Both the position numbers and the translations under genes were made by a program. Shown piece after piece: positions 32,543-42,197 of a stretch of DNA of 64,000 nucleotides. Source of the stretch: Methylocaldum sp002005105 (GTDB lineage: Bacteria > Pseudomonadota > Gammaproteobacteria > Methylococcales > Methylococcaceae); NCBI RefSeq assembly GCF_051027545.1, contig NZ_CP194902.1, positions 682,001-746,000 of the forward strand, given 5' to 3'. Within the stretch, counting starts at the first letter, position 1. Each line of letters starts with the position of its first letter. A model generated the notes under the pieces. It saw nothing but the letters and a program-made list of their open reading frames with translations, was not told the origin of the DNA and did not search any database.

Positions 32543-33367
32543 ATGGCAGCTCAATGCGACAGCGGCATCCCGAACCCGCGCCAGCGATGGTGGGCGATAC
32601 GGGGACAGATCGGCCGCCGCGAATATCTGATCCTCGCGCTGCTGGGCCTCTTGGCCCCGCTGGCGGCGTGGTGGGGTCTGGCCCACAGCGGCTGGGTGGA
32701 CAAGGTGTTCATGCCGGCGCCGGAAGAAGTGGTTACCCGGATCTACGGCTGGTTCGCCGAGGACGACCTGCTGGGCGACATCTGGATCAGCGTCTACCGG
32801 GTGACGGCCGGGTTCGCCATCTCCGCCGTGCTGGCCTTGCCGCTGGCGCTGCTGATCGGCACTTATCGGCCGCTGCAGGCGCTGTTCGAACCGCTCACCG
32901 ATTTCATCCGCTACATGCCCGCGGTGGCCTTCATTCCGCTGGTGATGCTGTGGGTCGGCATCGAGGAGAGCGCCAAGATCGCCATCATCTTCATCGGCAC
33001 TTTTTTCCAGATGGTGCTGATGATGGCCGAAGACATCCGCCGCGTGCCCATGGCCCAGATCGAGGCAGCGCAGACCATGGGCGCGACGCGCGGCGAACTG
33101 ATCCGGCTGGTGATACTGCCGTCGGCCAAACCGGCGCTGCTGGACACGCTGCGCGTCACCATGGGCTGGGCCTGGACCTACCTGGTCGTGGCCGAGCTGG
33201 TGGCCGCCAATTCAGGATTGGGCTTCGCCATTCTCAAGGCGCAGCGCTTCCTGCAAACCGACAAGATCTTTGCCGGCATTCTCCTGATCGGGCTGTTCGG
33301 GCTGCTGATGGACCAGTCGTTCCGCTGGCTGCACCGCAAGAGTTTCCCCTGGCTTTACTTCAAGTGA
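32543..33367 (+). CDS. ABC transporter permease, guanidine operon
   Basis: A 274-residue inner-membrane protein with about six hydrophobic segments and the permease EAA motif region (IEAAQTMGATRGELIRLVILPSAKP) around residue 175. This places it in the SsuC/NrtB/TauC-like family. GAGGAAAG precedes the ATG. It lies between the binding-protein gene and the ATPase, whose ATG follows its stop by 5 bases. It forms the translocation pore of the importer. Confidence 0.92.
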   Translation: MAAQCDSGIPNPRQRWWAIRGQIGRREYLILALLGLLAPLAAWWGLAHSGWVDKVFMPAPEEVVTRIYGWFAEDDLLGDIWISVYRVTAGFAISAVLALPLALLIGTYRPLQALFEPLTDFIRYMPAVAFIPLVMLWVGIEESAKIAIIFIGTFFQMVLMMAEDIRRVPMAQIEAAQTMGATRGELIRLVILPSAKPALLDTLRVTMGWAWTYLVVAELVAANSGLGFAILKAQRFLQTDKIFAGILLIGLFGLLMDQSFRWLHRKSFPWLYFK

Positions 33368-33372
33368 TCAAC

Positions 33373-34221
33373 ATGACGGCCAAGATCGAAATCAGACGAG
33401 CCAACAAGCTGTTCGACACCGGGGGACGGCACATCGCCGCGCTCGAGAACGTCGACCTCGACATTCGCGCCAACCAATTCGTCACCCTGGTGGGGGCTTC
33501 GGGCTGCGGCAAGTCCACCCTGCTGCGCAGCATTGGGGGCCTGGAGGACCTCAGCTCGGGCGAAATCCGGGTGGACGGCCGGCCGGTGTCCGGCCCCGGA
33601 GCCGAGCGCGCCATGGTGTTCCAGCATTACAGCCTGTATCCGTGGCTCACGGTACGCGAAAACATCCGCTTCTGCCGCTCGCTCAAGATCAAGCGCGAAG
33701 AGATCACTTCGGCCGACGTGGAAATCGCTTCCGGACGTACCGACGCCTTGATAGGGCTGATGGGGCTCGCCCCGGTCGAAAACGCCTATCCCAACCAGCT
33801 TTCCGGGGGCATGCAGCAGCGCGTGGCCATCGCCCGCGCACTGATGAACCGGCCGGACATCCTGTTGATGGACGAACCGTTCGGCGCGCTCGACGCACAG
33901 ACGCGCGAAGTGATGCACGATCTCATCCTGCATGTGTTCGCGCTGGAAAAGCCCACCATCGTGTTCGTCACCCACGATGTGGAAGAGGCGATCTATCTCG
34001 GCGACCGGGTGGTCCTGATGGCGCCCCGTCCCGGACGGATCGACTCGATCTACCAGGTTCCGCTGCCGCCGGAACGCGAGCAGGACATGAAGCTATCTCC
34101 CGAATTCACCGAGCTGAAACGGGAAATCCTGTCCCGCATCCGCGCCACCTCGGGGATGCAAACCGACCGCGGAATGCTGGAAAAACTCACGGCCACGGTA
34201 AGACCGGGGGCCGCCGCATGA
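33373..34221 (+). CDS. ABC transporter ATP-binding protein, guanidine operon
   Basis: A 282-residue ATPase with Walker A GASGCGKST, Q-loop VFQHYSLYPW, signature LSGGMQQRVAIARAL, Walker B ILLMDEPFGALD and H-loop FVTHDVEEA. This is the SsuB/TauB/NrtD-type ATPase that powers the preceding permease. A frame open upstream through the permease gene is not coding; the ATG at 33,373 gives the normal N-terminus. Confidence 0.94.
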   Translation: MTAKIEIRRANKLFDTGGRHIAALENVDLDIRANQFVTLVGASGCGKSTLLRSIGGLEDLSSGEIRVDGRPVSGPGAERAMVFQHYSLYPWLTVRENIRFCRSLKIKREEITSADVEIASGRTDALIGLMGLAPVENAYPNQLSGGMQQRVAIARALMNRPDILLMDEPFGALDAQTREVMHDLILHVFALEKPTIVFVTHDVEEAIYLGDRVVLMAPRPGRIDSIYQVPLPPEREQDMKLSPEFTELKREILSRIRATSGMQTDRGMLEKLTATVRPGAAA

Positions 34222-34305
34222 GCGCAGCCGGTTCCGACGCGAGCTATGCGGCCAAGAACGGCGGCGCTTCTTTTGTGTTCATTTTTCGATGATGAGAGGT
34301 CAAGC

Positions 34306-35037
34306 ATGACGATCACCTTCACCCATGACCGAGTCCTCTGGGAAGAGACGGTTCCCGGCGGCAATCACTGGTCCGGCCTGCTGCGGCGCGGTTCGGCGCT
34401 GCGCCTCACCGACCTGGATGGCGGCGCCAACGTCTCGGCGCTGTTCTACAACCAGGAGGAGAAGCTCGAACGCTACAACATGCCGGATACGCTGAAGGCC
34501 CAGCACACCGCCTTCCTCACCGCCGGCCACGTGTGCTACTCCGACATGGGCCGGGTGCTGTGCTCGATCATCCACGATTCGGTCGGCTGGCACGATACCG
34601 TGTGCGGCACCAGCGACAACGCGTCGATTCTGGACAAATTCGGCACCGCCACTTTCCAGACCCACCGCAACGACATGTACCGCAGCGGCCGGGACGGCCT
34701 CCTGATCGAACTCGGCAAATGGGGCTTGGGCAAGCGCGACCTGGCCGCCAACGTCAATTTCTTCAGCAAGGTGACGGCGGATGCGGACGGCGGACTTCGC
34801 TTCCATTCCGGGCACAGCCGGGCCGGCGACGCGGTCGATCTGCGCTTCGACATGAACGTGCTGGTGGTGCTTTCGACCGCACCGCACCCGCTGGACCCGA
34901 ACCCGGAATACCGGCCGGCCGCGGTGAAGCTGACCGCCTGGCATGCGGGGCCCGCCGGCGAAAGCGACCTCTGCCGCACCTCGTGCGAGCAGAACCGGCG
35001 CGGTTTCATCAATACCGAGCGTTTCTACGCCTGCTAG
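34306..35037 (+). CDS. Urea-amidolyase-associated protein 1 (DUF1989); carboxyguanidine deiminase subunit
   Basis: A 243-residue protein matching UAAP1: WEETVPGGNHWSGLLRRGSALRLTDLDGGANVSALFYN, followed by ERYNMPDTLKAQHTAFLTAGHVCYSDMGRVL, CGTSDN and KRDLAANVNFFSKV. Conserved Cys and His in these segments are likely metal or active-site residues. UAAP1 and UAAP2 were shown in guanidine-using bacteria to form the deiminase that converts carboxyguanidine to allophanate and ammonia (CgdAB). It lies between transporter and UAAP2; 10 bases separate it from UAAP2. Confidence 0.92.
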   Translation: MTITFTHDRVLWEETVPGGNHWSGLLRRGSALRLTDLDGGANVSALFYNQEEKLERYNMPDTLKAQHTAFLTAGHVCYSDMGRVLCSIIHDSVGWHDTVCGTSDNASILDKFGTATFQTHRNDMYRSGRDGLLIELGKWGLGKRDLAANVNFFSKVTADADGGLRFHSGHSRAGDAVDLRFDMNVLVVLSTAPHPLDPNPEYRPAAVKLTAWHAGPAGESDLCRTSCEQNRRGFINTERFYAC

Positions 35038-35047
35038 GAGGACACCC

Positions 35048-35698
35048 ATGTTGATCGAAAGCACACTCGCCCCGGAAAACGCCGTTCTCGACGAAACTTG
35101 CCCGGCCGGAGAACCATGGACCGGGTTGGTGAAGAAAGGCCAGATCTTTCGCATCCTCGACCTGGAGGGCAACCAGGCGGTGGACACGCTGTTCTACAAT
35201 GCCCATGATCCCGAAGAGCGCTACAGCGCCGTGGATACCATCCGCCGCCAGGGCAATCTTTATCTCGGGGTCGGTTCGGTTTTGTATTCCAGCGAGGGGC
35301 GGCCCATGCTGACCATCGTCGCCGACACCTGCGGCCGCCACGACACGCTGGGCGGCGCCTGTGCCGCGGAAAGCAACACTGTGCGCTATGCTCTCGACAA
35401 GCGCCCCATGCACAGCTGCCGCGACAACTTCCTGCGTGCCCTGTCGCACTGCGACTGCGCCCGTCAGCGCGCCATGAGCAAGCGCGACATCACCGCCAAC
35501 ATCAATTTCTTCATGAACGTGCCGGTAACTCCCGAAGGCGGCCTGAGCTTCGCCGACGGCATTTCGGCACCCGGCAAATATGTCGAGCTGCGCGCCGAGA
35601 TGGACGTGATGGTGCTGATTTCCAACTGTCCGCAGCTCAACAACCCGTGCAACGCCTACAACCCGACGCCGATCCGGCTGCTGATATGGAACGGATGA
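35048..35698 (+). CDS. Urea-amidolyase-associated protein 2 (DUF1989); carboxyguanidine deiminase subunit
   Basis: A 216-residue DUF1989 protein matching UAAP2: AVLDETCPAGEPWTGLVKKGQIFRILDLEGNQAVDTLFYNA, GSVLYSSEGRPMLTIVADTCGRHDTLGGAC, CRDNFLRAL, KRDITANINFFMNVPVTPEGG and PIRLLIWNG. It is paralogous to UAAP1 over its whole length and is expected to form a heteromer with it. AGGAGG lies directly before the ATG. Its presence with UAAP1, under a guanidine riboswitch, argues that the adjacent carboxylase uses guanidine rather than urea. Confidence 0.92.
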   Translation: MLIESTLAPENAVLDETCPAGEPWTGLVKKGQIFRILDLEGNQAVDTLFYNAHDPEERYSAVDTIRRQGNLYLGVGSVLYSSEGRPMLTIVADTCGRHDTLGGACAAESNTVRYALDKRPMHSCRDNFLRALSHCDCARQRAMSKRDITANINFFMNVPVTPEGGLSFADGISAPGKYVELRAEMDVMVLISNCPQLNNPCNAYNPTPIRLLIWNG

Positions 35699-35865
35699 GC
35701 GACCGCGCCGGGACTTTTCCCATGTTGCCGAAGCATCGCGCCAGCCATGAGGCACCCAGCCTCGGGGCATGCCATCAACCATGATTCGATTCACCGCGGG
35801 ACGACCCGTGGCTCGTGAAAACGGCGGGACGGCCCGCCCCCCATCCTGAAAGAGCAAGAACACCG

Positions 35866-38800
35866 ATGTTCGACAAGGTATTGATCGCCAATCGCGGCGA
35901 GATCGCCTGCCGTATTCAACGTACCCTGCGCCGCTTGGGAATCCGCAGCGTGGCGGTTTATTCGGAGGCCGACGCCCACGCCCGTCACGTGGAAGAAGCC
36001 GATGAAGCCGTCTGCATCGGCCCGCCGCCCGCCGCCGAAAGTTATCTCCGCATCGACCGCATCCTCGATGCGGCGCGAAGCAGCGGCGCGGAGGCCATCC
36101 ATCCCGGTTACGGCTTCTTGAGCGAAAACGCCGCTTTCGCCGAAGCCTGCGCTGAACGCGGCCTCGCCTTCATCGGCCCGACGCCGGACCAGATCCGGAG
36201 ATTCGGCCTCAAGCACACGGCGCGCGAAATCGCCGAGGCGAACGGCGTTCCGCTGCTGCCCGGAACCGGGCTCCTGTCCGATGTGCGGCACGCTCTGGCC
36301 GAGGTTCAACGCATCGGCTATCCGGTGATGCTGAAAAGCACCGCGGGCGGCGGAGGGATTGGCATGCGATTGTGCCGGAGCGAATCCGAACTCGTGGATG
36401 CCTACGATTCCGTTCAGCGCCTCGGCGCCGCCAATTTCAAGGACACCGGGCTCTATCTGGAAAAATTCGTCGAACGCGCCCGCCATATCGAAGTGCAAAT
36501 TTTCGGCGATGGACAAGGGGGCGTTCTGCATCTCGGCGAACGGGACTGCTCGCTGCAACGCCGCAACCAGAAGGTGGTCGAGGAAACGCCGGCGCCGGGT
36601 TTGAGTCCCGAGGTGCGGGAACGGCTTTATGCGCATGCCCTGACCATGGGTCGCGCCGTGAATTACCGCTCGGCGGGCACGGTGGAATTCGTGTACGACG
36701 CGGCGACGGGCCAATTCTATTTCCTCGAGGTCAATACCCGCCTGCAGGTGGAGCACGGCGTCACCGAAGCGGTCACCGGGGTCGATCTGGTCGAATGGAT
36801 GGTGCGGCTGGCCGCGGGCGAACGGGCGTTTTTCGAGCGCTATCGGCACCAGCCCGAAGGCTCGTCGATACAGGTTCGGATTTATGCCGAGGACCCCGGC
36901 AAGAATTTTCAGCCGTCTTCCGGGCTCCTCACCGAAGTATCGTTTCCGGAAGGCGTGCGGACGGATCACTGGTTAACGCGCGGACTCGAGGTGCCCGCGT
37001 TCTACGATCCCCTGCTGGCCAAGCTGATCGTGCATGCCGCGGATCGCGACCGCGCCATCGCAATCTTAAAACAAGCCCTGGCCGAAACCCGGCTCGCCGG
37101 CATCGAAACCAACCTCGATTATCTCCGCCAGATCGCGGACGACGGGGTATTCCGGGAAGGCAGCCAGACCACGGGTTATCTCGCCGGTTTCGAATATCGC
37201 CGGCGCACGCTCGAAGTGATGGAACCGGGTACCCAAAGCACGATACAGGACTATCCTGGCCGGCTCGGTTATTGGGACGTGGGGGTGCCGCCGTCGGGCC
37301 CCATGGACGCCCTCGCCTTCCGAATCGCCAACCGACTGGTCGGGAACGCCGAAGGAACGGCGGCGCTCGAATTGACCGTCACCGGTCCGACCCTGCGGTT
37401 CAACTGCGACGTGCTGATATCGCTGTGCGGCGCGGCGATGCGCGCAGAACTGGATGGCGAACCGCTGCCCCTGTGGACCGCGCATTCGGTCAGAGCGGGG
37501 CAAGTCCTCCGTATCGGCCCGGTCGACGGCCACGGCTGCCGCGCCTATCTCGCGGTCGCCGGAGGCTTCGACCTGCCCGATTATCTCGGCTCCAAATCGA
37601 CCTTCACGCTCGGATGCTTCGGCGGCCACGCCGGACGCGCGCTCCGCACCGGTGACGTGCTGCATCTCGAAAAGCCGGCCGCAACGACGCCAGCAGGCAT
37701 TCGCCCCCCGGCGGACCTGATCCCGGGTTATACCGACGCCTGGGAAATCGGCGTGCTTTACGGGCCCCACGGCGCACCGGATTTCTTTACCCATCGCGAT
37801 ATCAAAACCTTCTTCGCCACGGATTGGGAGGTACACTACAACTCCAGCCGCACCGGAATCCGTCTGATCGGCCCAAAACCCGAATGGGCCCGGCAGGACG
37901 GCGGCGAAGCGGGGCTGCATCCGTCGAACATTCACGACAACGCTTACGCCGTCGGCGCCGTCGACTTTACCGGCGACATGCCGGTCATCCTGGGCCCCGA
38001 CGGCCCCAGCCTCGGCGGCTTCGTTTGTCCGGTCACGATCGTCCAGGCCGAGCTGTGGAAGCTGGGGCAACTCCGCCCCGGCAATACAGTGCGCTTCCGG
38101 CCTATCACCCCGGACCAGGCCCGCGCACTGGCGGACGAGATCGACGCTTCCCTGTCCCGCATCGGCGACGGCGGCACTGTTACGCGGGCGGAACCGCGAA
38201 GACAGACGACACTTCACGGGGACAATCCGCGCGCACTCTGCAGCCCGGTGCTTTACGAAAGGTCCGGCGAGGACTCCTGTCCCACGGCGGTCTATCGCCG
38301 GTCCGGCGATTGCAACCTGCTCATCGAATACGGTCCGCCGGTTCTCGACTTGAATCTCCGGTTCCGGGTTCACGCCCTGATGGAGTGGCTGAAGGAGCGA
38401 AACATCGCCGGCATCGTCGACCTCACGCCGGGTATCCGCTCGCTCCAGTTGCATTTCGACGATCGCGCGATCCCGCAGGAACGGCTGCTCGATCTGCTCA
38501 TAGCCGCGGAGAGCGAACTGCCGGCGATCGACGACATGGAAACGCCGACCCGCATCGTCCACCTGCCGCTCTCCTGGGACGATCCGTCCACGCAGCTCGC
38601 CATCGAAAAGTACATGCAATCGGTGCGCAAGGATGCGCCCTGGTGCCCCAGCAACATCGAATTCATCCGCCGCATCAACGGCCTCGACAGCATCGAGGCG
38701 GTCAAGCGGATCGTGTTCGACGCCAGCTATCTGGTCCTGGGACTGGGCGACGTTTACCTGGGCGCGCCGGTGGCGACGCCGGTCGACCCGCGCCACAGGC

Positions 38801-39510
38801 TGGTGACGACCAAGTACAACCCGGCCCGCACCTGGACGCCGGAAAACGCGGTCGGTATCGGCGGTGCGTACCTCTGCGTGTACGGCATGGAAGGTCCGGG
38901 CGGTTACCAGTTCGTGGGGCGCACCGTGCAAATGTGGAACCGCTATCGTCAAACCGCCGATTTTCGGGACGGAAAGCCCTGGCTGCTGCGCTTCTTCGAT
39001 CAGATCCGCTTCTTCCCGGTCACGGCGGACGAACTGACGCGCTACCGCGAGGATTTCATCCGGGGACGCCTGAAGCTGGACATCCGCGAAGAAACCTTCA
39101 GCCTCACGGAGTACAACCGGTTTCTGGAGACCCATCGGGAGGAAATCGCCGCATTCAAGGCGAAACAGCAGGCGGCATTCGAGGCGGAACGGGAGCGCTG
39201 GGCCGGTTCGGAACGGAGCTTTGCCGACGATCATGCCGTGGCCGAAGCGGCGGCGGATACCGAGCTCGATCTGCCGCCCGACGCACGGGCCGTCGCATCC
39301 CATGTGGCCGGCAGCGTCTGGAAAATCGCGGTGGGGACGGGCGACCGGGTGGAGGCCGGCGATCTCCTGGTGATCGTCGAATCCATGAAAACCGAGATTC
39401 ACATTCACGCCCCGGCCGCCGGCACCGTCTGGGGCGTTTTCTGCACCGAAGGCGGCCCGGTGGCCGCCGGGCAAGACCTGCTCGTGCTGCAAACGGAGGA
39501 TAAGCAATGA
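35866..39510 (+). CDS. Biotin-dependent guanidine (urea-type) carboxylase
   Basis: A 1,214-residue multidomain enzyme. Biotin carboxylase occupies residues 1-450 (LIANRGEIACRI, STAGGGGIGM, FLEVNTRLQVEHGVTE). A KipA/AHS2-type carboxyltransferase domain follows (about 450-790: TIQDYPGRLGYWDVGVPPSGPMD), then a KipI/AHS1-type domain (about 815-1020), a linker, and a biotinyl domain with Lys1175 in ESMKTEI. It would carboxylate guanidine with ATP and bicarbonate. Urea carboxylases have the same architecture; the riboswitch and deiminase genes favour guanidine. The start at 35,866 matches the family N-terminus. Its stop overlaps the ATG of the allophanate hydrolase (ATGA), implying coupled translation. 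Confidence 0.92.
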   Translation: MFDKVLIANRGEIACRIQRTLRRLGIRSVAVYSEADAHARHVEEADEAVCIGPPPAAESYLRIDRILDAARSSGAEAIHPGYGFLSENAAFAEACAERGLAFIGPTPDQIRRFGLKHTAREIAEANGVPLLPGTGLLSDVRHALAEVQRIGYPVMLKSTAGGGGIGMRLCRSESELVDAYDSVQRLGAANFKDTGLYLEKFVERARHIEVQIFGDGQGGVLHLGERDCSLQRRNQKVVEETPAPGLSPEVRERLYAHALTMGRAVNYRSAGTVEFVYDAATGQFYFLEVNTRLQVEHGVTEAVTGVDLVEWMVRLAAGERAFFERYRHQPEGSSIQVRIYAEDPGKNFQPSSGLLTEVSFPEGVRTDHWLTRGLEVPAFYDPLLAKLIVHAADRDRAIAILKQALAETRLAGIETNLDYLRQIADDGVFREGSQTTGYLAGFEYRRRTLEVMEPGTQSTIQDYPGRLGYWDVGVPPSGPMDALAFRIANRLVGNAEGTAALELTVTGPTLRFNCDVLISLCGAAMRAELDGEPLPLWTAHSVRAGQVLRIGPVDGHGCRAYLAVAGGFDLPDYLGSKSTFTLGCFGGHAGRALRTGDVLHLEKPAATTPAGIRPPADLIPGYTDAWEIGVLYGPHGAPDFFTHRDIKTFFATDWEVHYNSSRTGIRLIGPKPEWARQDGGEAGLHPSNIHDNAYAVGAVDFTGDMPVILGPDGPSLGGFVCPVTIVQAELWKLGQLRPGNTVRFRPITPDQARALADEIDASLSRIGDGGTVTRAEPRRQTTLHGDNPRALCSPVLYERSGEDSCPTAVYRRSGDCNLLIEYGPPVLDLNLRFRVHALMEWLKERNIAGIVDLTPGIRSLQLHFDDRAIPQERLLDLLIAAESELPAIDDMETPTRIVHLPLSWDDPSTQLAIEKYMQSVRKDAPWCPSNIEFIRRINGLDSIEAVKRIVFDASYLVLGLGDVYLGAPVATPVDPRHRLVTTKYNPARTWTPENAVGIGGAYLCVYGMEGPGGYQFVGRTVQMWNRYRQTADFRDGKPWLLRFFDQIRFFPVTADELTRYREDFIRGRLKLDIREETFSLTEYNRFLETHREEIAAFKAKQQAAFEAERERWAGSERSFADDHAVAEAAADTELDLPPDARAVASHVAGSVWKIAVGTGDRVEAGDLLVIVESMKTEIHIHAPAAGTVWGVFCTEGGPVAAGQDLLVLQTEDKQ

Positions 39511-41309
39511 CCGATGACTTTCCGGCCAGTCTCGATATCGATAGCTTGTCGGCGGCCTACCGCCAGGGCCGTATCACGCCGGTCCGCTTGATCGAGGCCC
39601 TGCTCGCGCGGCTGGACGCCGAACCCGGGCAGCCCGTCTGGATCTACCGTCTGCCGGCGGATGAAGTCCTGCGATATGCCCATGTGCTGGAGCAGCGCTC
39701 GCCGGCCGAACTCCCCTTGTACGGCATTCCCTTCGCCATCAAGGACAACATCGACCTGGCGGGAACCCCGACCACCGCCGCCTGCCCCGCCTACGCCTAC
39801 CATCCGGAGCAATCGGCCTTCGCCGTCCGGAAGCTGATCGAGGCGGGCGCGATTCCCATCGGCAAGACCAACCTGGACCAGTTCGCGACCGGCCTCACCG
39901 GCACCCGTTCGCCCCATGGCGCCTGCCCGAACGCCTTCGATCCGGACTATATCTCGGGAGGCTCGAGCTCGGGCTCGGCGGTGGCCGTGGCCAAGGGATG
40001 GGTCAGCTTCGCCCTGGGCACCGATACCGCCGGGTCCGGGCGGGTGCCGGCGGCGTTCAACAATCTCGTCGGGCTCAAACCCACGCCGGGCGTCATCAGC
40101 ACCTCGGGCGTCGTGCCGGCCTGCCGTTCGCTGGATTGCGTGTCGATATTCGCCTTGACTGCCGGCGATGCGCGGCGGGTGTTCCGGGTAGCGGCGGCGT
40201 TTGACCCGTCCGATCCTTATGCCCGATGCGATGGAACGGCGCGGCCCGAATTCGCCGAGCGTTTCCGTTTCGGAGTGCCGCGGCACGATCAGCTCGAATT
40301 CTTCGGCGACAAGGACGCTGAGCGGCTGTTCGCGGCCGTGACGGAACGGCTGGAAATCCTCGGCGGACAACGGACCGAAATCGATTTTGCCCCGTTTCTC
40401 GAAGCGGCCCGCCTGTTGTACGAAGGTCCCTGGGTCGCGGAGCGCTATCTGGCGATACGCGATCTGCTGGATAGAGACCCGGATGCCGTCTACCCGGTTA
40501 CACGCTCGATCATCGAGCGCGGCAAGCACCACTCGGCGAGCGATACCTTCGCCGCCTTCTATCGCCTCATGGCTCTAAAGCGGGCCGCGGAGGAAGCTTG
40601 GATGCAAGCGGACATCATCCTGACGCCGACCACGGGAACGATCTACCGGATTGCCGAGGTCGAGGCCGATCCCGTTCGGCTCAACAGCAATCTCGGCTAT
40701 TACACCAACTTCATGAATCTGATGTGCCTCGCCGCCGTCGCCGTGCCGGGGGGGTTCAATCCGGGCGGCCTGCCGTTCGGCATCACGCTGTTTGCCCCGG
40801 CCGGCAGCGATCACGCCCTGCTGAATCTGGCCGAACGGCTGCATTACGCCGCTGGACTGACGATGGGCGCCACCGGCCAGCCCTTGCCGGCGCCTTCTTC
40901 TCAACCCGAGCGGGAAAAACCGGGCCATGTCCGGATCGCCGTCTGCGGCGCCCATTTGTCCGGACTCCCGCTCAACGGACAACTGACCCGCCGTAGAGGA
41001 AGGCTGGTTAAGGTAACCCGCACGGCGCCGAGCTATCGCCTCTATGCCCTTCCGGACGGCAAGCGTCCCGGGCTGCTGCGGCAAGCGCCCGGTGCCGCCA
41101 TCGAAGTCGAGGTCTGGGAGCTGCCGGTGGCGGAATTCGGCGGCTTTGTCGCGGAAATCCCGGCCCCCTTAGGGATAGGCTCCCTGGAACTCGAGGACGG
41201 CGAATGCGTGCAAGGCTTCCTCTGCGAAGCCTATGCGGTGGCAGACGCGCTCGACATCACCGGGCACGGCGGGTGGAAAAGCTACTTGAGGGGTTGTGAC
41301 CCGACATAG
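39507..41309 (+). CDS. atzF: Allophanate hydrolase
   Basis: A 600-residue amidase-signature enzyme with FAIKDNIDLAGTPTTA (catalytic Lys), SGGSSSGSAVAVAKG (cis-Ser) and GTDTAGSGRVPAAFNN (nucleophile Ser). The C-terminal allophanate-hydrolase domain (about 475-600) ends HGGWKSYL. It splits allophanate into two ammonia and two CO2, the last step after carboxylation and deimination of guanidine. It overlaps the carboxylase stop by 4 bases and is the last gene of the operon. Confidence 0.94.
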   Translation: MTDDFPASLDIDSLSAAYRQGRITPVRLIEALLARLDAEPGQPVWIYRLPADEVLRYAHVLEQRSPAELPLYGIPFAIKDNIDLAGTPTTAACPAYAYHPEQSAFAVRKLIEAGAIPIGKTNLDQFATGLTGTRSPHGACPNAFDPDYISGGSSSGSAVAVAKGWVSFALGTDTAGSGRVPAAFNNLVGLKPTPGVISTSGVVPACRSLDCVSIFALTAGDARRVFRVAAAFDPSDPYARCDGTARPEFAERFRFGVPRHDQLEFFGDKDAERLFAAVTERLEILGGQRTEIDFAPFLEAARLLYEGPWVAERYLAIRDLLDRDPDAVYPVTRSIIERGKHHSASDTFAAFYRLMALKRAAEEAWMQADIILTPTTGTIYRIAEVEADPVRLNSNLGYYTNFMNLMCLAAVAVPGGFNPGGLPFGITLFAPAGSDHALLNLAERLHYAAGLTMGATGQPLPAPSSQPEREKPGHVRIAVCGAHLSGLPLNGQLTRRRGRLVKVTRTAPSYRLYALPDGKRPGLLRQAPGAAIEVEVWELPVAEFGGFVAEIPAPLGIGSLELEDGECVQGFLCEAYAVADALDITGHGGWKSYLRGCDPT

Positions 41310-41548
41310 GCACGAACGAAACGGGATCCAATTGTTTTCTTACCGCAGTTTCAACAACGACGACTTGCGCCCAATGCTTGCGGCATAACGCTGCCGGCGC
41401 CCCATTCGGCAAACATCAAGCGAACCCTGCATCGCCCTTTAAATCTAAGTTGCAGCTTGATACGTCAAGAGTTCTTCATTAGCGTTTCACGCACAAGCTT
41501 TGAAGATCGGGAGTCAACCGCTGCCATTCTTTGCCGGAGGAAGTCGTC
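41310..41548. other. Intergenic region, nothing recognised
   Basis: About 240 bases between the allophanate hydrolase and the small exported protein. I see no clear terminator or conserved promoter. Confidence 0.4.
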
Positions 41549-41845
41549 ATGATGTCTATCGCTTTCCGCGTCATCGCGGCATTCGTTGTCGTTGGAATTT
41601 CGTTGGGCGATTCAAACGCCGAACCGAAAGAGCTTTTCCAGCCGGACGTGGAGGATTGCCGATTTATCGCCAATGTAAAAGGCTCTTCGGGATACGGGAA
41701 GGACATGAATTGGCGGCACGCGGCAAAGGTTCGGGCCTTGAAGAAGGCCGAAGGGATCAGCGCCACACATGTGGTCTGGAAAAGCTTCAAGGAGCTCGGA
41801 GTGCTCAATGGCGTAGCCGATGGCGCTGCTTATCGGTGCGATTAG
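41549..41845 (+). CDS. Small exported protein (DUF4156-like)
   Basis: A 98-residue protein with a signal peptide (MMSIAFRVIAAFVVVGISLG) and a mature part containing one Cys in VEDCRFIANVKGSSGYG and one at the C-terminus (AAYRCD), which could form a disulphide. The middle NWRHAAKVRALKKAEGISATHVVW resembles the DUF4156-type periplasmic or lipoprotein family, where C-x-(6-8)-V-G-x3-G is followed by an Asn/Ala-rich helix. GGAGG precedes the double ATG. Function is unknown; it stands alone. Confidence 0.7.
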   Translation: MMSIAFRVIAAFVVVGISLGDSNAEPKELFQPDVEDCRFIANVKGSSGYGKDMNWRHAAKVRALKKAEGISATHVVWKSFKELGVLNGVADGAAYRCD

Positions 41846-42197
41846 CAATCGATCGGCAGTTCTTGCGCTTAAACCGAGATGAGGAACGACGGAACAATCA
41901 ATGCAGGCAAGAAAGGACAGGTAACACAGACATCATTTTTTTCCTTGCGCGCTGTAATCAAGCATCCGCACCAACCGATAGATTTCAAGGAGATCGGATC
42001 GGCGCCGCCGTGATCAGCATATTTCTGCCGTACGAGAAATGGTGAACGGCTCCATCCGACGGGAGCGCACCTCCGAGTTCTCAAGGTCGAATCGGCGAAA
42101 CTCAGGTCCATTTTGAGAACATAAGCTAACTTGAACTCACCCCTCGTACTCCCCTACACTCGAACTCAACCCCCAAATCGCGAGAGTGAGGACGGAT
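41846..42197. other. Intergenic region, nothing recognised
   Basis: About 350 bases with no coding frame, repeat or RNA that I can support. It must contain the promoter of the EF-G-like gene. Confidence 0.4.

Noticed and set aside
37066..39507. 813-residue open frame opposite the carboxylase
   Set aside because: It is the antisense shadow of high-GC coding sequence; no domain or ribosome-binding site, while the plus-strand carboxylase is unmistakable.
35866..41309. Operon as a plain urea carboxylase / urea amidolyase system
   Set aside because: The ykkC riboswitch and the two DUF1989 proteins point to guanidine; urea use by the same carboxylase cannot be excluded.
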